A program made the position numbers and the translations under genes. Source: Microcaldota archaeon (GTDB lineage Archaea > Micrarchaeota > Micrarchaeia > Norongarragalinales > UBA97). Taken from it: a DNA stretch of 64,000 nt. How positions within the stretch are numbered: position 1 is the first letter of the stretch; every line of letters starts with the position of its first letter. The notes beneath the pieces are model-generated. The model worked only from the letters and a program-made list of their open reading frames with translations. It was not told the origin of the DNA and made no database searches. The DNA lies in the NCBI GenBank assembly GCA_016194335.1, contig JACQBR010000011.1, positions 62,001-126,000 on the forward strand, written 5' to 3'. This document shows positions 11,241-20,292 of this stretch, in pieces.

Positions 11241-13037
11241 TCACTTCACGGTGACGGACTTCGCGAGGTTGCGCGGCTTGTCAACGTCGAGCCCTTTTCT
11301 CACGCCAGTGTAGTAGGCGAGAAGCTGCATCGGGATGGCGGAAAGGACGGGATAGAAAAGTTCGTCCTGCGGAGTGGGAATTTGCAGGTGGAAATCATAG
11401 GCGGCGTTGTTCGAGTCGCCCACGCCGATTAGATACGCCCCGCGCGCCTTTGTCTCAATGGCGTTGTTGAGCGTTTCGGCGTGCGTGTAGTCGTTTGGGT
11501 TGATTGCGATTACGGGCGTGTCCTTCTCAATGAGGGCGAGCGTGCCGTGCTTGAGCTCCCCCGCGGGCATCCCCTCGGCGTGCACGTAGGAAACCTCCTT
11601 GATCTTAAGCGCGCCTTCAATCGCGATTGCGTAATTGATTCCCCGCGCGATGCAGTAGGCGTGCCTCGAGGCGGCAATGCGCCGGGAGAGGTTCCTGCAT
11701 TTTTCTTCCGTGCCTTCAATCGTTTTTTCAACCAGTGCGGGCAGTTGTGAGAGCGATTTTCTGCCTTCCTCAAGCTTTCCCGCCATTGCGTATGCGAGGA
11801 GAATGCCGACTGCCGACTGGCAGAGGAACGCCTTTGTCGAGGCGACGGCAATTTCCTGCCCCGCGTTTACGTAAAGCGCGCGGTGCGACTCGCGCGCCAG
11901 GGTGGAGCCGGGGACGTTGACGATGCTGAGGACCCTGCCCCCGCGTGCCTTGACTTTCCGCACGCACTCGAGAAGGTCGGCAGTCTCGCCGCTTTGTGAA
12001 ATCGCCAGAAGAACGGTGCCTTCGCCCTCGCTGTCTGCAAAATAGGCGTACTCGCTCGCAATAATGGAGTCGAAATACTTTCCCGTCAGGCGGCTTATGG
12101 CGTATCGGGCAATGAGCCCCGCGTGCCGCGCGGTTCCGCAGGCGGGAATCATCACTTTCTTCGCGTTGAGAAGGTCGTTGGCGAAGGCCTTCAATTCTGC
12201 GTCGTCCTGATCGAGGGCGTTCTGCACTGCCAGCGGCTGGTCGTGGATCTCCTTGATCATGAAATGCTCAAACCCCTTTTTGGTCGAGTCTTCAGCCGCC
12301 CACTTGATTTCCTCCACGTTCACGGGAAGTTTCTTCCCGGCCTCAACGCCAAAAATCTCATAGCCGCCGCCCTTGACCACCGCAATCTCGCCGTCGTTGA
12401 GGAAAGCCATCTCTCTGGAGTAGGGGATTATGGCTGCGGGGTCGGACGCCACAACCATCGCGTTGGGAGAAGACGCAACCGCAAGCGGGCAGTATTTCCT
12501 CGCGGCGTAAATCACGGGGCCGTCGGAAGAGTTGAGAAACGCGATTGCGTACGAGCCCTCTATCCGCAGAAGCGCCCTGCGCAGCGCCTCGAGAGTCGGG
12601 CCGCCGGACTTGAGCTCTTCCTCAATTAGGTGCGAGAGAACTTCGGTGTCGGTCTGGGAGGAGAAGGAGTGGCCCTTGAGGGCGAGGACTTCCCGAAGCT
12701 CGTGGAAATTCTCGATGATACCGTTGTGGACGAGGGCAAGCCTGCCAGTGCAGTCGAGATGGGGATGGGCGTTCTGTTTGGTAACCCCGCCGTGGGTGGC
12801 CCAACGGGAATGCGCCACCGCGGCGATGCCGTCAATGGAATCGAAGTGGAGCTTGGAGTTGACCTCACCAACTTTCCCCACGCCCTTGAGGACCGAAATG
12901 GCACCGCCTGGCCCAAGCACTGCAATGCCGCACGAGTCGTAGCCGCGGTATTCAAGCTTTTTGAGCCCCTCGTGCAACAGCGCGCCCATTGGCGCGCCGC
13001 CTTGCGAAAGCTTGAGCAACCCGATTATTCCGCACAT
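11241..13037 (-). CDS. glmS: Glutamine-fructose-6-phosphate aminotransferase (isomerizing)
   Basis: This 598-aa enzyme makes glucosamine-6-phosphate from fructose-6-phosphate and glutamine, the first step to UDP-GlcNAc. The mature N-terminus MCGIIGLLK supplies the catalytic Cys. The class II amidotransferase domain contains SRWATHG and HNGIIEN. Two SIS sugar-isomerase domains follow (AISQSGETADLL and the second near SYVHAEGMPAGELKHG), and the C-terminus ends in NLAKSVTVK as is typical. The length is normal. It is convergent with the AbiE operon. A long structured leader with a terminator-like hairpin lies upstream. The first 20-odd bases of the gene are partly duplicated 60 bp upstream. Confidence 0.97.
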   Translation of the reverse strand: MCGIIGLLKLSQGGAPMGALLHEGLKKLEYRGYDSCGIAVLGPGGAISVLKGVGKVGEVNSKLHFDSIDGIAAVAHSRWATHGGVTKQNAHPHLDCTGRLALVHNGIIENFHELREVLALKGHSFSSQTDTEVLSHLIEEELKSGGPTLEALRRALLRIEGSYAIAFLNSSDGPVIYAARKYCPLAVASSPNAMVVASDPAAIIPYSREMAFLNDGEIAVVKGGGYEIFGVEAGKKLPVNVEEIKWAAEDSTKKGFEHFMIKEIHDQPLAVQNALDQDDAELKAFANDLLNAKKVMIPACGTARHAGLIARYAISRLTGKYFDSIIASEYAYFADSEGEGTVLLAISQSGETADLLECVRKVKARGGRVLSIVNVPGSTLARESHRALYVNAGQEIAVASTKAFLCQSAVGILLAYAMAGKLEEGRKSLSQLPALVEKTIEGTEEKCRNLSRRIAASRHAYCIARGINYAIAIEGALKIKEVSYVHAEGMPAGELKHGTLALIEKDTPVIAINPNDYTHAETLNNAIETKARGAYLIGVGDSNNAAYDFHLQIPTPQDELFYPVLSAIPMQLLAYYTGVRKGLDVDKPRNLAKSVTVK

Positions 13038-13098
13038 TCACATCAACGCCCTCATCAGTTGGAAAGGAAACCTGAGCAACCCACTCATTCCGCGCGTC
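13012..13098 (-). repeat. 60-bp tandem duplication of the glmS start region
   Basis: The sequence over the first glmS codons (TGAGCAACCCGATTATTCCG on the plus strand, from about 13013) recurs degenerately from about 13073 as TGAGCAACCCACTCATTCCG. Confidence 0.55.
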
Positions 13099-13117
13099 CC
13101 TGAGACTCACTTCGGTG

Positions 13118-13150
13118 AAAAAAAAACCACAGTCCGGATCAAAACTGTGG
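13118..13150 (-). terminator. Terminator-like hairpin with U9 tract in the glmS leader
   Basis: On the minus strand the arms CCACAGT and ACTGTGG (7 bp) enclose a 10-nt loop and are followed at once by nine T residues. It lies 81 nt before the glmS ATG with no gene between, so it could stop transcription within the leader. Confidence 0.6.
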
Positions 13151-13280
13151 CCGCCCCCTCTGGCAAATGCCAATTGCGGGGGGAGGCCACCAACAGGGGG
13201 TGATTCCGTTTTCGTCCCCGGTAAGGGTTATGCGCGGCCCTCGTAATAAAGGCCGTTAAAGCAAATTTGGGGATGGCCGA
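13147..13280 (-). ncRNA. Structured 5' leader RNA upstream of glmS (candidate attenuator or small RNA)
   Basis: The minus strand can form a long hairpin at 13147-13190: outer stem GTGGCC/GGCCAC, then CCCCC/GGGGG, then apical TGGCA/TGCCA. Its 3' arm shares CCAC with the 5' arm of the terminator hairpin, so the two structures exclude each other. Further GGCC and CCGG pairings exist up to about 13280. A TATA-like TATTTAAAAAA at about 13298-13308 could start transcription near 13273. I do not recognise a known riboswitch or the bacterial glmS ribozyme core. Confidence 0.45.
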
Positions 13281-13320
13281 GGCAAAAGCGGGGGTTTTTT
13301 AAATAAATCCAACATAGTAT

Positions 13321-13354
13321 TAGCGTTATAACACAAGCGTTATCAAAATATTTG
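13321..13354 (+). promoter_or_regulatory. Promoter region with repeated AGCGTTAT before the HTH gene
   Basis: AGCGTTAT occurs twice (13322-13329 and 13336-13343), the first overlapping the palindrome GTTATAAC. AAATATTT follows as a possible TATA box about 30 nt before ATG 13384. The repeats could be operator half-sites. Confidence 0.4.
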
Positions 13355-13383
13355 AACTTAAGGAATTGGCGGGTGAGGCGAAG

Positions 13384-14292
13384 ATGGAGGGGAAGGCATT
13401 GCTGGTAAGCGGCTCAAGCGCGCTTGACGCGGCCATTGTCGAGGCGAAGGGATTCGAGGCGCTGAGCGGGGACAGGCTGAAAATCCTCAGGGCGCTTGCG
13501 TCAGAGCCGAAGTATCCCGCGCAGGTGGCGCGCGAGCTGAAGATGCAGGTGCAGACGGCGTATTACCACATCCGCATCCTGCAGAACGCGGGGCTCATCA
13601 GGTTCGTGGAGACGGAAGAGCGGGGAGGGGCGACTGCGAAGAAGTTTTCCAGCGCCGGCGACGCGGTTGCGGTGGTCATCAACGCCTCGGCAGTGCGGCC
13701 CTACTCCCCCGGCAGGCTTGCCAAACCCCCGCACTACCTCGAACCGTTCATTTCAGCCGGACACCTCAACGGCAAGATAGTGCTGGGCTCTCCCGACCCG
13801 CACGGGAAGCACCGCGCGAGGGGAAGCGAGCTGTGCGTTGCGGAACTGGCAATGATGCTGGGCAATTACGCCAACTTCGAGTACCCCCTCTACTATCTCG
13901 ACACGGAACTGCGCGAGAGGGAGAGGAAAGGCAACATCATCGCCGTGGGCGGGCCGAAGGTGAATTCGTTCATGGCGGAAATCAACCGCGCCCTACCCAT
14001 CAGGTTTGACGAAAGTGCGTTCACCCTCAAGTCCTCCCTCTCGGGAAAGTCTTACGAGGAGAACGCCGCGGTTGTGGAGATTGTGGAAAACCCGTTCAAC
14101 CGCACGAAAAAAATCCTCGTCGTCGCGGGGACCAACCACCTCACCACGCGCGTGGCCATCCTTGCGCTATTGCGCGAGAGGGAGAAAATGGAAAGGAAAA
14201 ACTCCTTCGATGCCAAGGAATGGGCGCACGCGGTGCAGGGCTTCGACGAGGACGGCGACGGCATCATGGACGCGGTGGAAGTGCTGGAGTAA
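13384..14292 (+). CDS. ArsR-like winged-helix regulator with S-layer-like C-terminal domain
   Basis: This protein of about 302 aa has an N-terminal winged-helix DNA-binding domain (about residues 25-95; DRLKILRALASEPKYPAQVA then VQTAYYHIRILQNAGLI). The C-terminal region contains GKIVLGSPDPHGKHRARG and NIIAVGGPKVNSFMAEINR, like the domain found in archaeal ArsR-type regulators related to S-layer protein modules. It ends in an EF-hand-like loop DEDGDGIMDAVE, which may bind calcium. ATG 13384 has GGTGAGG 6 nt upstream; a TTG at 13366 is possible. It is divergent from glmS. Regulation of cell-surface genes is an inference only. Confidence 0.7.
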   Translation: MEGKALLVSGSSALDAAIVEAKGFEALSGDRLKILRALASEPKYPAQVARELKMQVQTAYYHIRILQNAGLIRFVETEERGGATAKKFSSAGDAVAVVINASAVRPYSPGRLAKPPHYLEPFISAGHLNGKIVLGSPDPHGKHRARGSELCVAELAMMLGNYANFEYPLYYLDTELRERERKGNIIAVGGPKVNSFMAEINRALPIRFDESAFTLKSSLSGKSYEENAAVVEIVENPFNRTKKILVVAGTNHLTTRVAILALLREREKMERKNSFDAKEWAHAVQGFDEDGDGIMDAVEVLE

Positions 14293-14430
14293 GATTCTTT
14301 CTTCGCGGCGTGAAGGTCGGCTATCTTATTTTCTTTTTCGGTTTGCGACATTCGCACCGCGTTTCCCCCAAGGGATTTTCTTTCTTTGCGCGACGAGCCT
14401 GCAGGCGAGGAGCTAAAGAAAGGAAAGGGC

Positions 14431-16704
14431 TTAATACATCTCCGTCTCCCCGTCTTCGTCGCTTTCCCTCCCCTCGCCCTGCTTCTTTTGCTGCGGAGCG
14501 TCCTGCGGAAGAGGGGTTGTCACATTAGGCGCATTTGCGGGCTCGCGGAATGCCTGCACGATTGGGTGCGGGGCGAGATTATCTTGAGAGGGTGGTTGCT
14601 GGTTCTGCGGGGATGCTTGCTGATTCTGCGGTAACGATGGGGGATATTGTTGTAATGGCGTTTGCTGCGGAGGGGATTGCCGGCTTGAAGGCTGCTGCGT
14701 GGTTTGCGGATATTGCTGGACCGCCGCCTGTCCCGCGGGTTGGGGCGGGTATTGGGGAGGCTGCTGGAGATAAATCGGGGGCCGGGGGTATTCCGGCTGT
14801 GAAACCCACGGCGGCGCCTGCGGCGGTTGGTACGGTTGGGGATACTGGGGCGTCTGGGGATACGGCTGTTGTGGGTATTGAGGCTGGACGGGGGGATATT
14901 GCGGATATTGGGGCTGTTGCGGCGGGTAATACTGTTGGGGCGGGGCGGCCGGAGGGTAAGCGGGCGGCTGGAATGGAGGGGCTTGGGGTGGATATTGAGG
15001 CGGCTGTTGCGAAGGAAATTGCTGTTGGGGATACGGCGATTGTGAGGGCGGATATTGCTGTTGTGAATAGTTCTGAGGTGGCCCCGGGTATGGGCTTGGA
15101 GGCTGGGCGGGATATTGCTGTTGCGGATATGGCTGTTGTGCTGGCGGGTATTGCGGCGGCTGGGGATACGGTGGTTGCGTCGGTTGGATTGGATATTGCC
15201 CTTGGGGATAGTTTTGAGGCGGCGTCGGGTATGGGCTTGGCGGTTGGGATTGGGGGGGTGATTGCTGATTGGGACCGGACTGTGAAAATTCCGCCGCGAA
15301 AGGAGGCGCGCGCCTCTCTTGCGCAGCCTCGCCCTTGAGCACCTCGCGCTTTACGGGAAACGGATTGTGCTCCTCTCGCAAGGGCGCGGTTTCGGCTGGC
15401 GACGGAGTGGCCGGGGGGGCGAACTCCTCCTTGAATGCGGGCCTTCCCGCGGCAGGGCGTTGGGCCTCTTGAGCCTCCGGGGCAAGCGCGCTTTGGATTG
15501 CGGGTTCGGAAATGCGCTGCCGTATCATCTCGGCAAGGGGGCTTTGGTAATTGGGGGTTTCGGGAGAGCTTCCGGGCTCAGGGCTTGCTGAAGCGGCGGG
15601 GTTTTCCTTCTCGAAAGCGGCTTCCCCTTTTGCCTGCACATTTCCCTGCATCTCCGCGCGTTTCCCACCAAATGAGTATTCGGGTTGCGACTGGGAGAGC
15701 GAAACGCCTGAAGAAACCTCCGGCCGGTAAGGCGGAATGCCTGAAGACACTTCCGGCTGCGGCCGGGAGGGAGAAACGGCCAAAGCAGCCTGCTCCTGCT
15801 GCGACTGCATCTCGTGAATCTTGCGCCACAGGCTCGGATCCTGCTCGTCGGCCTCCGCCTGCGCCGGGCGCTTTGGGACGGGCGGTTTTTCCTCAACGGC
15901 TTCTGAAGGGACGGGAGTCACGACGGCCGCGGGCTGGAAAGCAGGCACGGCGGCCCCGGCCGCATTCCGTCCTGAAGGCTGGGGCTGTTGCATTGAGCCT
16001 GCCGCGGACTGTGCGAAAGCCCCGACCGCTTGCGAATAATCCGACTGCACTTGAGCCATCGAAGTCGGCTCAATGGAAACGGCCGGGACGGAAACGCCGA
16101 ACTCCTCACGCGCCACGGGCTGGGGCGGGGCTTCGGGGTTGAAGTTGAACTTGTCAAAATGCCTCAGGCCCAACGCCGACTGGATTGAGGCTTCGGAAAA
16201 CGGGAACGCGGAAAGCGACTGTAAATACGCTTCCGCCCTGCTGTCGTAAAACGAAAGGAGCGCAAAAGCCTGTCGGTCGACAAGCTGCACCTCCTCGACG
16301 TACCGGCGGAAAATCTGGGTGTCGTCCGAGCCGGTCGAGCGGGCGTATTCGACAATGGCATCCGTCGCCTCAAGCGCGAGCGTGACGGCAACCGCCTTTT
16401 CGCGCGACGTCCTCGCCTGCATGATGGCATCCCAGGCGGATTTTGCCGACTCCACCGCGCGCTTGCTGCTTGTTGAAAGCTTGCCGCTTGCCCGGAGCAT
16501 GTTTTTCAGAAGCTGCGCGCGCTTGAGGAGAAGGTAGTCTATCTTGCCCCACGAGTCGGAAAGCTCGGATTGGATCTTGAGAAGGGAACGGAACCTGACG
16601 TAAAGGAGCGCTACGGCCAAAACCGCGAGAATCCCGGCGCCTATAGCCACAAGCGGAAGTGGCTGGTCCGTGATTGCGAGGATGGAAAGCATTGCCGATG
16701 GCAC
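14431..16704 (-). CDS. Membrane-anchored LemA-like protein with very long Pro/Gln/Tyr-rich tail
   Basis: This 757-aa protein has one N-terminal membrane helix (about residues 17-37). A LemA-like helical domain follows (about 40-190; DSWGKIDYLLLKRAQLLKNM and FYDSRAEAYLQSLSAFPF). The remaining roughly 550 residues are low-complexity Pro/Gln/Tyr/Ser, with many YPQQ, PPQYPP and PSPYP units between about 480 and 700. The tail contains QAPPWVSQP and SLWRKIHEM, motifs shared with the next protein. LemA family function is poorly known. The start is GTG 16704 or ATG 16692. The gene is 86 nt downstream of a second LemA-like gene on the same strand, probably one operon. The repetitive tail creates long spurious reading frames on the plus strand. 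Confidence 0.75.
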   Translation of the reverse strand: MPSAMLSILAITDQPLPLVAIGAGILAVLAVALLYVRFRSLLKIQSELSDSWGKIDYLLLKRAQLLKNMLRASGKLSTSSKRAVESAKSAWDAIMQARTSREKAVAVTLALEATDAIVEYARSTGSDDTQIFRRYVEEVQLVDRQAFALLSFYDSRAEAYLQSLSAFPFSEASIQSALGLRHFDKFNFNPEAPPQPVAREEFGVSVPAVSIEPTSMAQVQSDYSQAVGAFAQSAAGSMQQPQPSGRNAAGAAVPAFQPAAVVTPVPSEAVEEKPPVPKRPAQAEADEQDPSLWRKIHEMQSQQEQAALAVSPSRPQPEVSSGIPPYRPEVSSGVSLSQSQPEYSFGGKRAEMQGNVQAKGEAAFEKENPAASASPEPGSSPETPNYQSPLAEMIRQRISEPAIQSALAPEAQEAQRPAAGRPAFKEEFAPPATPSPAETAPLREEHNPFPVKREVLKGEAAQERRAPPFAAEFSQSGPNQQSPPQSQPPSPYPTPPQNYPQGQYPIQPTQPPYPQPPQYPPAQQPYPQQQYPAQPPSPYPGPPQNYSQQQYPPSQSPYPQQQFPSQQPPQYPPQAPPFQPPAYPPAAPPQQYYPPQQPQYPQYPPVQPQYPQQPYPQTPQYPQPYQPPQAPPWVSQPEYPRPPIYLQQPPQYPPQPAGQAAVQQYPQTTQQPSSRQSPPQQTPLQQYPPSLPQNQQASPQNQQPPSQDNLAPHPIVQAFREPANAPNVTTPLPQDAPQQKKQGEGRESDEDGETEMY

Positions 16705-16790
16705 CGTGCGCCGAAATCACGGCATCGCAGTCTGCATGCCGAGCACTGGATATCAAAATAAACCCGGCCACGCTCTTAAAGGGATATACT

Positions 16791-19700
16791 TTAGCCCTTC
16801 TTTCCCTTCTCGGTGATTTCCCTGATTTTAGACCAAAGCGCATCGCCAGCGTGGGCAACGGGATCGCCGGTGATTGCCTCGTGCTCGTCAAGGATGCTCC
16901 CCAGACGCTCGTGAAGCGGCTGGATTTCAGATTCGGTTGGTTGCGCATCGGCTGATTGGCCCTTGTTTTGAGGAGTTTGGCTTGAATGCTGCAGCGATTG
17001 AGTCGCGGCGGATTGTTCCAAAGCCCTGCCCGGTGAAGTTTGGCTCGAGGGCAGCAACGGCCGTGGCGCGGAAGGTTGGGTGAATTGGGCCCGGGGCGCG
17101 GATGGAACTTGCGGGGGAATGGAAGGCCGTGAAGGCGCAAATGTTGATTGTTGGGAAGGTGGGGAAGTTGAAGAAAGCGAAGCCGGGTATTTGGTTGGGG
17201 GCCGTTCGTTTTGAACTGAATCTGACTGCTGCGGAGGCAGTCCGTCTTGAACCGATGCTGGCTGCTCCGGGGTTTTCTGCACGGCCGGCTTGTCTTCTTC
17301 AATGAAACTTTGCCTTGAAACCCACGGCGGCGCCTGGGTTCGTGCCGTTGGGAATGAAGATCTCACCGGAACTGATTCCGAATGGGAGGGAACGGAAGGG
17401 GCTGTTGGAACTTGCTTGGCAACTGATTCGAATGGGACTGACGGGGTAGCTGAAACTGGCGCGGATACCTGTCCTGTTGGCACTGAGGTGGGTGGAGCTG
17501 TTGGAGTTGGTTTGTCAACCGGCACGGCCGAAGAGGGCGCATCCTGTTGGCGTGCCGAGGGCAGTTCGAACTTTTCAACCTCTTCCAGCTCGAATGCGCC
17601 TTTGAATATCCCGAGATTGAAGGGGAATACCGAAATCGAGGCGTTGTATGCAATGGCGCCTATGTTGTAATCGCGGGAGAGAATGTCTATCCGCTTGTCA
17701 AGCGCCTCGAGGCTGGAGAGCGAGTTGCGCACGTCTGAAATGTTCAGCGCGCCCTGACGGATGGCGTGGCGGGCGAGGTCTAATGTGAGCTGCTGGCCGT
17801 ATGCGTAGGCGCCCGCGTGCTGGTAGGCGGTTTGCGCGTTGTTGGAAAGCGACGCGAAATAGCGCATCGAATCAGAGAGGCTGGGCGGCATTGGCGAGGG
17901 AAGCTGGGAGCAGGCGCCGAACAGGAGGCCGAGGTACTGGCTCCTCTCGCGCTGGGCCGTGACGAGGTCACCCCACACTGTTGAAAGGCTTTTTTCCAGC
18001 GACTTCACCTTATGCAGCCGGAATGCGAGATAGGCATCGAAAACGATGGAAAGAAGGAGGGCGGCCGCAATGGCAAACGAGGCAAGCGGGTTGTTGGAGA
18101 CGAAATAGGACAGGTTCTGCCACGGCGTGAGTTCGGGAACGGTTGATGCCACAAGCTCGTTCTCAAGAGTGGCGACAAGGGCATTGGAGGATTCGTATGC
18201 CTCTTCAATATTTCCCGCCTGCTTGAGGTCCAATGCAGACTGCATTTGCACGCGGTAGGACTCCGTCGAAACGCGGCGTTCCTCAAGCTGGCCCAGCAGC
18301 ACAGACGCGTGGCGCAAGTTCCCCTCGACATCATCGCCAATGGATGCGGGGGTGACGCGGTCGGAGAGTGCAGCCGCCGGTGCGGGGTTCACGCCCAAAC
18401 GGAGAAGGTAGGGGTTGGAGCCCGCGGTTTCACCCGTTGCCAGCACGCCAGTGGCGTTGAGGATGATGTCGTAGTAAGTCGTGTTGGCATCTTTGGGAAT
18501 GCGGATGGAAACGGGGAACTGCACCTGCCCGCCGTACCCCACGCTTGCGTTGCCTGCCATCGGCCTGCCGTAGATGATGGGCCAGTCGGGAACCGAAATC
18601 TCCTGCACCGCAACGTTGAGAATCTCGTCCTGGACCGCGCTTGAAATCGAGAGGATGAAGTCCAGCTTCCCGCCTTGCGTCGCGTTCATTTGCGGCGGGC
18701 CGGTAACCGAGAGCCACTGCTCCGCAGGGAGGTTGGTGCGGTTGGCCTGGGAGGACTGGTTTTGGGCAACCGCGGCGAGGCGAGCAAGCACGCGGACCTG
18801 CCCTGCAGGCACGATGGTGATGTTTGAAGGCATGTACCCGTCCTTGGAAATCAGGATCGTCACGTTGGGAATGGATGTGGATGAAGAGGCGTTTGCGGTG
18901 AGGGAAGGCACGCTTGCCCCGGTGATTTCCCCCGATTGGCCGGTAAGGGCGCTTAAAAGCAGTCCCGATGCCGAGCTGACGGAGACGGAGGCGTTTGGAA
19001 GCGGGCGGTAGTAGAAGTCATCGACAGTGACGAAAAGCGGCCAGGCGACTGAGACCGTTGCGGTGCTTCCGTTTCCCCACCTGACCGTGCTGACGTTGAT
19101 GGAAGTGTTGAGGAAATTCACGCTGGCGGCGTTGTAGAGGTAATAGTCGGAGTAGTACGCCCCGCAAGGCTGCACGCAGGAGTAAACCACGTCGTTTGAA
19201 AAGAGGTTGTCGAAGTTTGCCGTTGCGCCGGGCTCAAGCGAACCGATTTTCACCGCCGCGTTCCTCCCCTGCCAGCGGTTGGAATCCATGGCGTTGCCGG
19301 CGGAATTGCGGTAGATGGAAAGCGCCGAATAGCCCGACCCGCCGTATGACGAAACCCTGTTGGCACGGAGGGAGTTGTTGCTTGAGGAGGCGAGGGAAAT
19401 GCCGTAGCCGTAGGCGGAGAAGACCGAATTGTTCAGCAGGTAATTTGAGGGGGACGAATCGAGGGAAATGCCGTAGCCTCCGCCCAGCGCCAGCGCCACG
19501 CTGTTAGAGACGGTGGTGTTGCAGGCGGAGGAAAGCTGGATGGCGCTGGAGGAGGAGAAGGTTTCGAAAATGCTCGATTGCAATACGGTGCCGCAGGAGG
19601 AGTTCAGAAAGGCTGCGTGGGAAGAAGGCTGCGCCCCGCCAGCCTGCGACTGCACCACCGCGCAGTTGCGCACCACCGTCCCGTTGAAGCCGTTGGTGAC

Positions 19701-20051
19701 GATGCCGAATCCCGGCTGGGAGAGTGCGTAATTGATTGAAAACCCGTTGCAGTCGAGTGCAATGCCGTTCGCGCCGATGGAAAAGCACGTGCCTTCCGAA
19801 GAGACGTTTGAAGAGAGGGCGTAAGCCTCGCCCGCGGAGGGGAGCACGCCGCAGGAGGAAGAGGAAACGGCCGCCCCGGTTGCGCTCCACGGGGAGGAAA
19901 TGACCGAGCCAGTAGCACTCCAATAGTGGGGCTTGGGCACGATGAAGAGAAGCAGCAGAACTGCCAGAATGCCCGCGATGGCCCAAACTGCGCTCGAATG
20001 GCTCTTGCCGAACGTGGGCTCGCCTGCCCTGCGCGGAAGTGACACGGGCAT
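16791..20051 (-). CDS. Surface beta-helix protein fused to a LemA-like domain and Pro-rich tail
   Basis: This 1086-aa protein has, in order, a membrane helix (about residues 22-40) and a right-handed beta-helix domain of NosD/PbH1 type (about 65-300). The beta-helix is rich in Asn/Ser, with GIALDCNGFSI and repeated N-S/T sequons. A carboxypeptidase-regulatory-like beta domain (ILISKDGYMPSNITI) and a COG1470-like segment follow, then a second membrane helix near 655-675. A LemA-like helical domain occupies about 690-825 (DYNIGAIAYNASISVFPFNL, ending EKFE). A Pro/Ser/Gln-rich tail contains QAPPWVSRQ, and the C-terminus has DALWSKIREI. The surface half may bind glycans while the tail faces the cytosol. 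ATG 20051 has a TATA-like box about 28 nt upstream. Confidence 0.72.
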   Translation of the reverse strand: MPVSLPRRAGEPTFGKSHSSAVWAIAGILAVLLLLFIVPKPHYWSATGSVISSPWSATGAAVSSSSCGVLPSAGEAYALSSNVSSEGTCFSIGANGIALDCNGFSINYALSQPGFGIVTNGFNGTVVRNCAVVQSQAGGAQPSSHAAFLNSSCGTVLQSSIFETFSSSSAIQLSSACNTTVSNSVALALGGGYGISLDSSPSNYLLNNSVFSAYGYGISLASSSNNSLRANRVSSYGGSGYSALSIYRNSAGNAMDSNRWQGRNAAVKIGSLEPGATANFDNLFSNDVVYSCVQPCGAYYSDYYLYNAASVNFLNTSINVSTVRWGNGSTATVSVAWPLFVTVDDFYYRPLPNASVSVSSASGLLLSALTGQSGEITGASVPSLTANASSSTSIPNVTILISKDGYMPSNITIVPAGQVRVLARLAAVAQNQSSQANRTNLPAEQWLSVTGPPQMNATQGGKLDFILSISSAVQDEILNVAVQEISVPDWPIIYGRPMAGNASVGYGGQVQFPVSIRIPKDANTTYYDIILNATGVLATGETAGSNPYLLRLGVNPAPAAALSDRVTPASIGDDVEGNLRHASVLLGQLEERRVSTESYRVQMQSALDLKQAGNIEEAYESSNALVATLENELVASTVPELTPWQNLSYFVSNNPLASFAIAAALLLSIVFDAYLAFRLHKVKSLEKSLSTVWGDLVTAQRERSQYLGLLFGACSQLPSPMPPSLSDSMRYFASLSNNAQTAYQHAGAYAYGQQLTLDLARHAIRQGALNISDVRNSLSSLEALDKRIDILSRDYNIGAIAYNASISVFPFNLGIFKGAFELEEVEKFELPSARQQDAPSSAVPVDKPTPTAPPTSVPTGQVSAPVSATPSVPFESVAKQVPTAPSVPSHSESVPVRSSFPTARTQAPPWVSRQSFIEEDKPAVQKTPEQPASVQDGLPPQQSDSVQNERPPTKYPASLSSTSPPSQQSTFAPSRPSIPPQVPSAPRAQFTQPSAPRPLLPSSQTSPGRALEQSAATQSLQHSSQTPQNKGQSADAQPTESEIQPLHERLGSILDEHEAITGDPVAHAGDALWSKIREITEKGKKG

Positions 20052-20076
20052 TTTTGATATTTCTTACTCAGGGCAG

Positions 20077-20086
20077 GGTTTTAAAC
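20077..20086 (-). promoter_or_regulatory. TATA-like box for the beta-helix/LemA gene
   Basis: CGTTTAAAAC on the minus strand lies about 26-35 nt before the ATG at 20051, consistent with a leaderless transcript. Confidence 0.45.
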
Positions 20087-20142
20087 GCTCCCAGAGGCGG
20101 GAACCAAGGAGGAAAAAACCGCGCCATCAAAAAGCACAATAA

Positions 20143-20245
20143 GCAACAAGTACATACTAAAAGGGGAACAAGCGCAGGGCGGATGAAAACGAGACTAGAA
20201 AAGCCATTGGGAGCAGCAACAAGTTCACACTAAGTTGGGAAAAAC
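20143..20245 (+). repeat. 73-bp-spaced duplication upstream of transketolase
   Basis: GCAACAAGTACATACTAA at 20143 recurs as GCAACAAGTTCACACTAA at 20216, an offset of 73 bp, within the gap before the transketolase start. Confidence 0.5.
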
Positions 20246-20292
20246 CGTTTGGGAAATGCCCTAAATTGCAAGCAATTGCCGGGGGAAAGAAA

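Noticed and set aside
13038-13280. Bacterial glmS ribozyme
   Set aside because: The conserved double-pseudoknot core could not be matched; the leader shows hairpins and a U tract instead.
14535-15338. 267-residue plus-strand reading frame rich in Gly, Ala, Val, Asp
   Set aside because: It is the antisense of the Pro/Gln/Tyr-rich tail of the LemA-like gene; the repeats keep it open. No domain or ribosome-binding site supports it.
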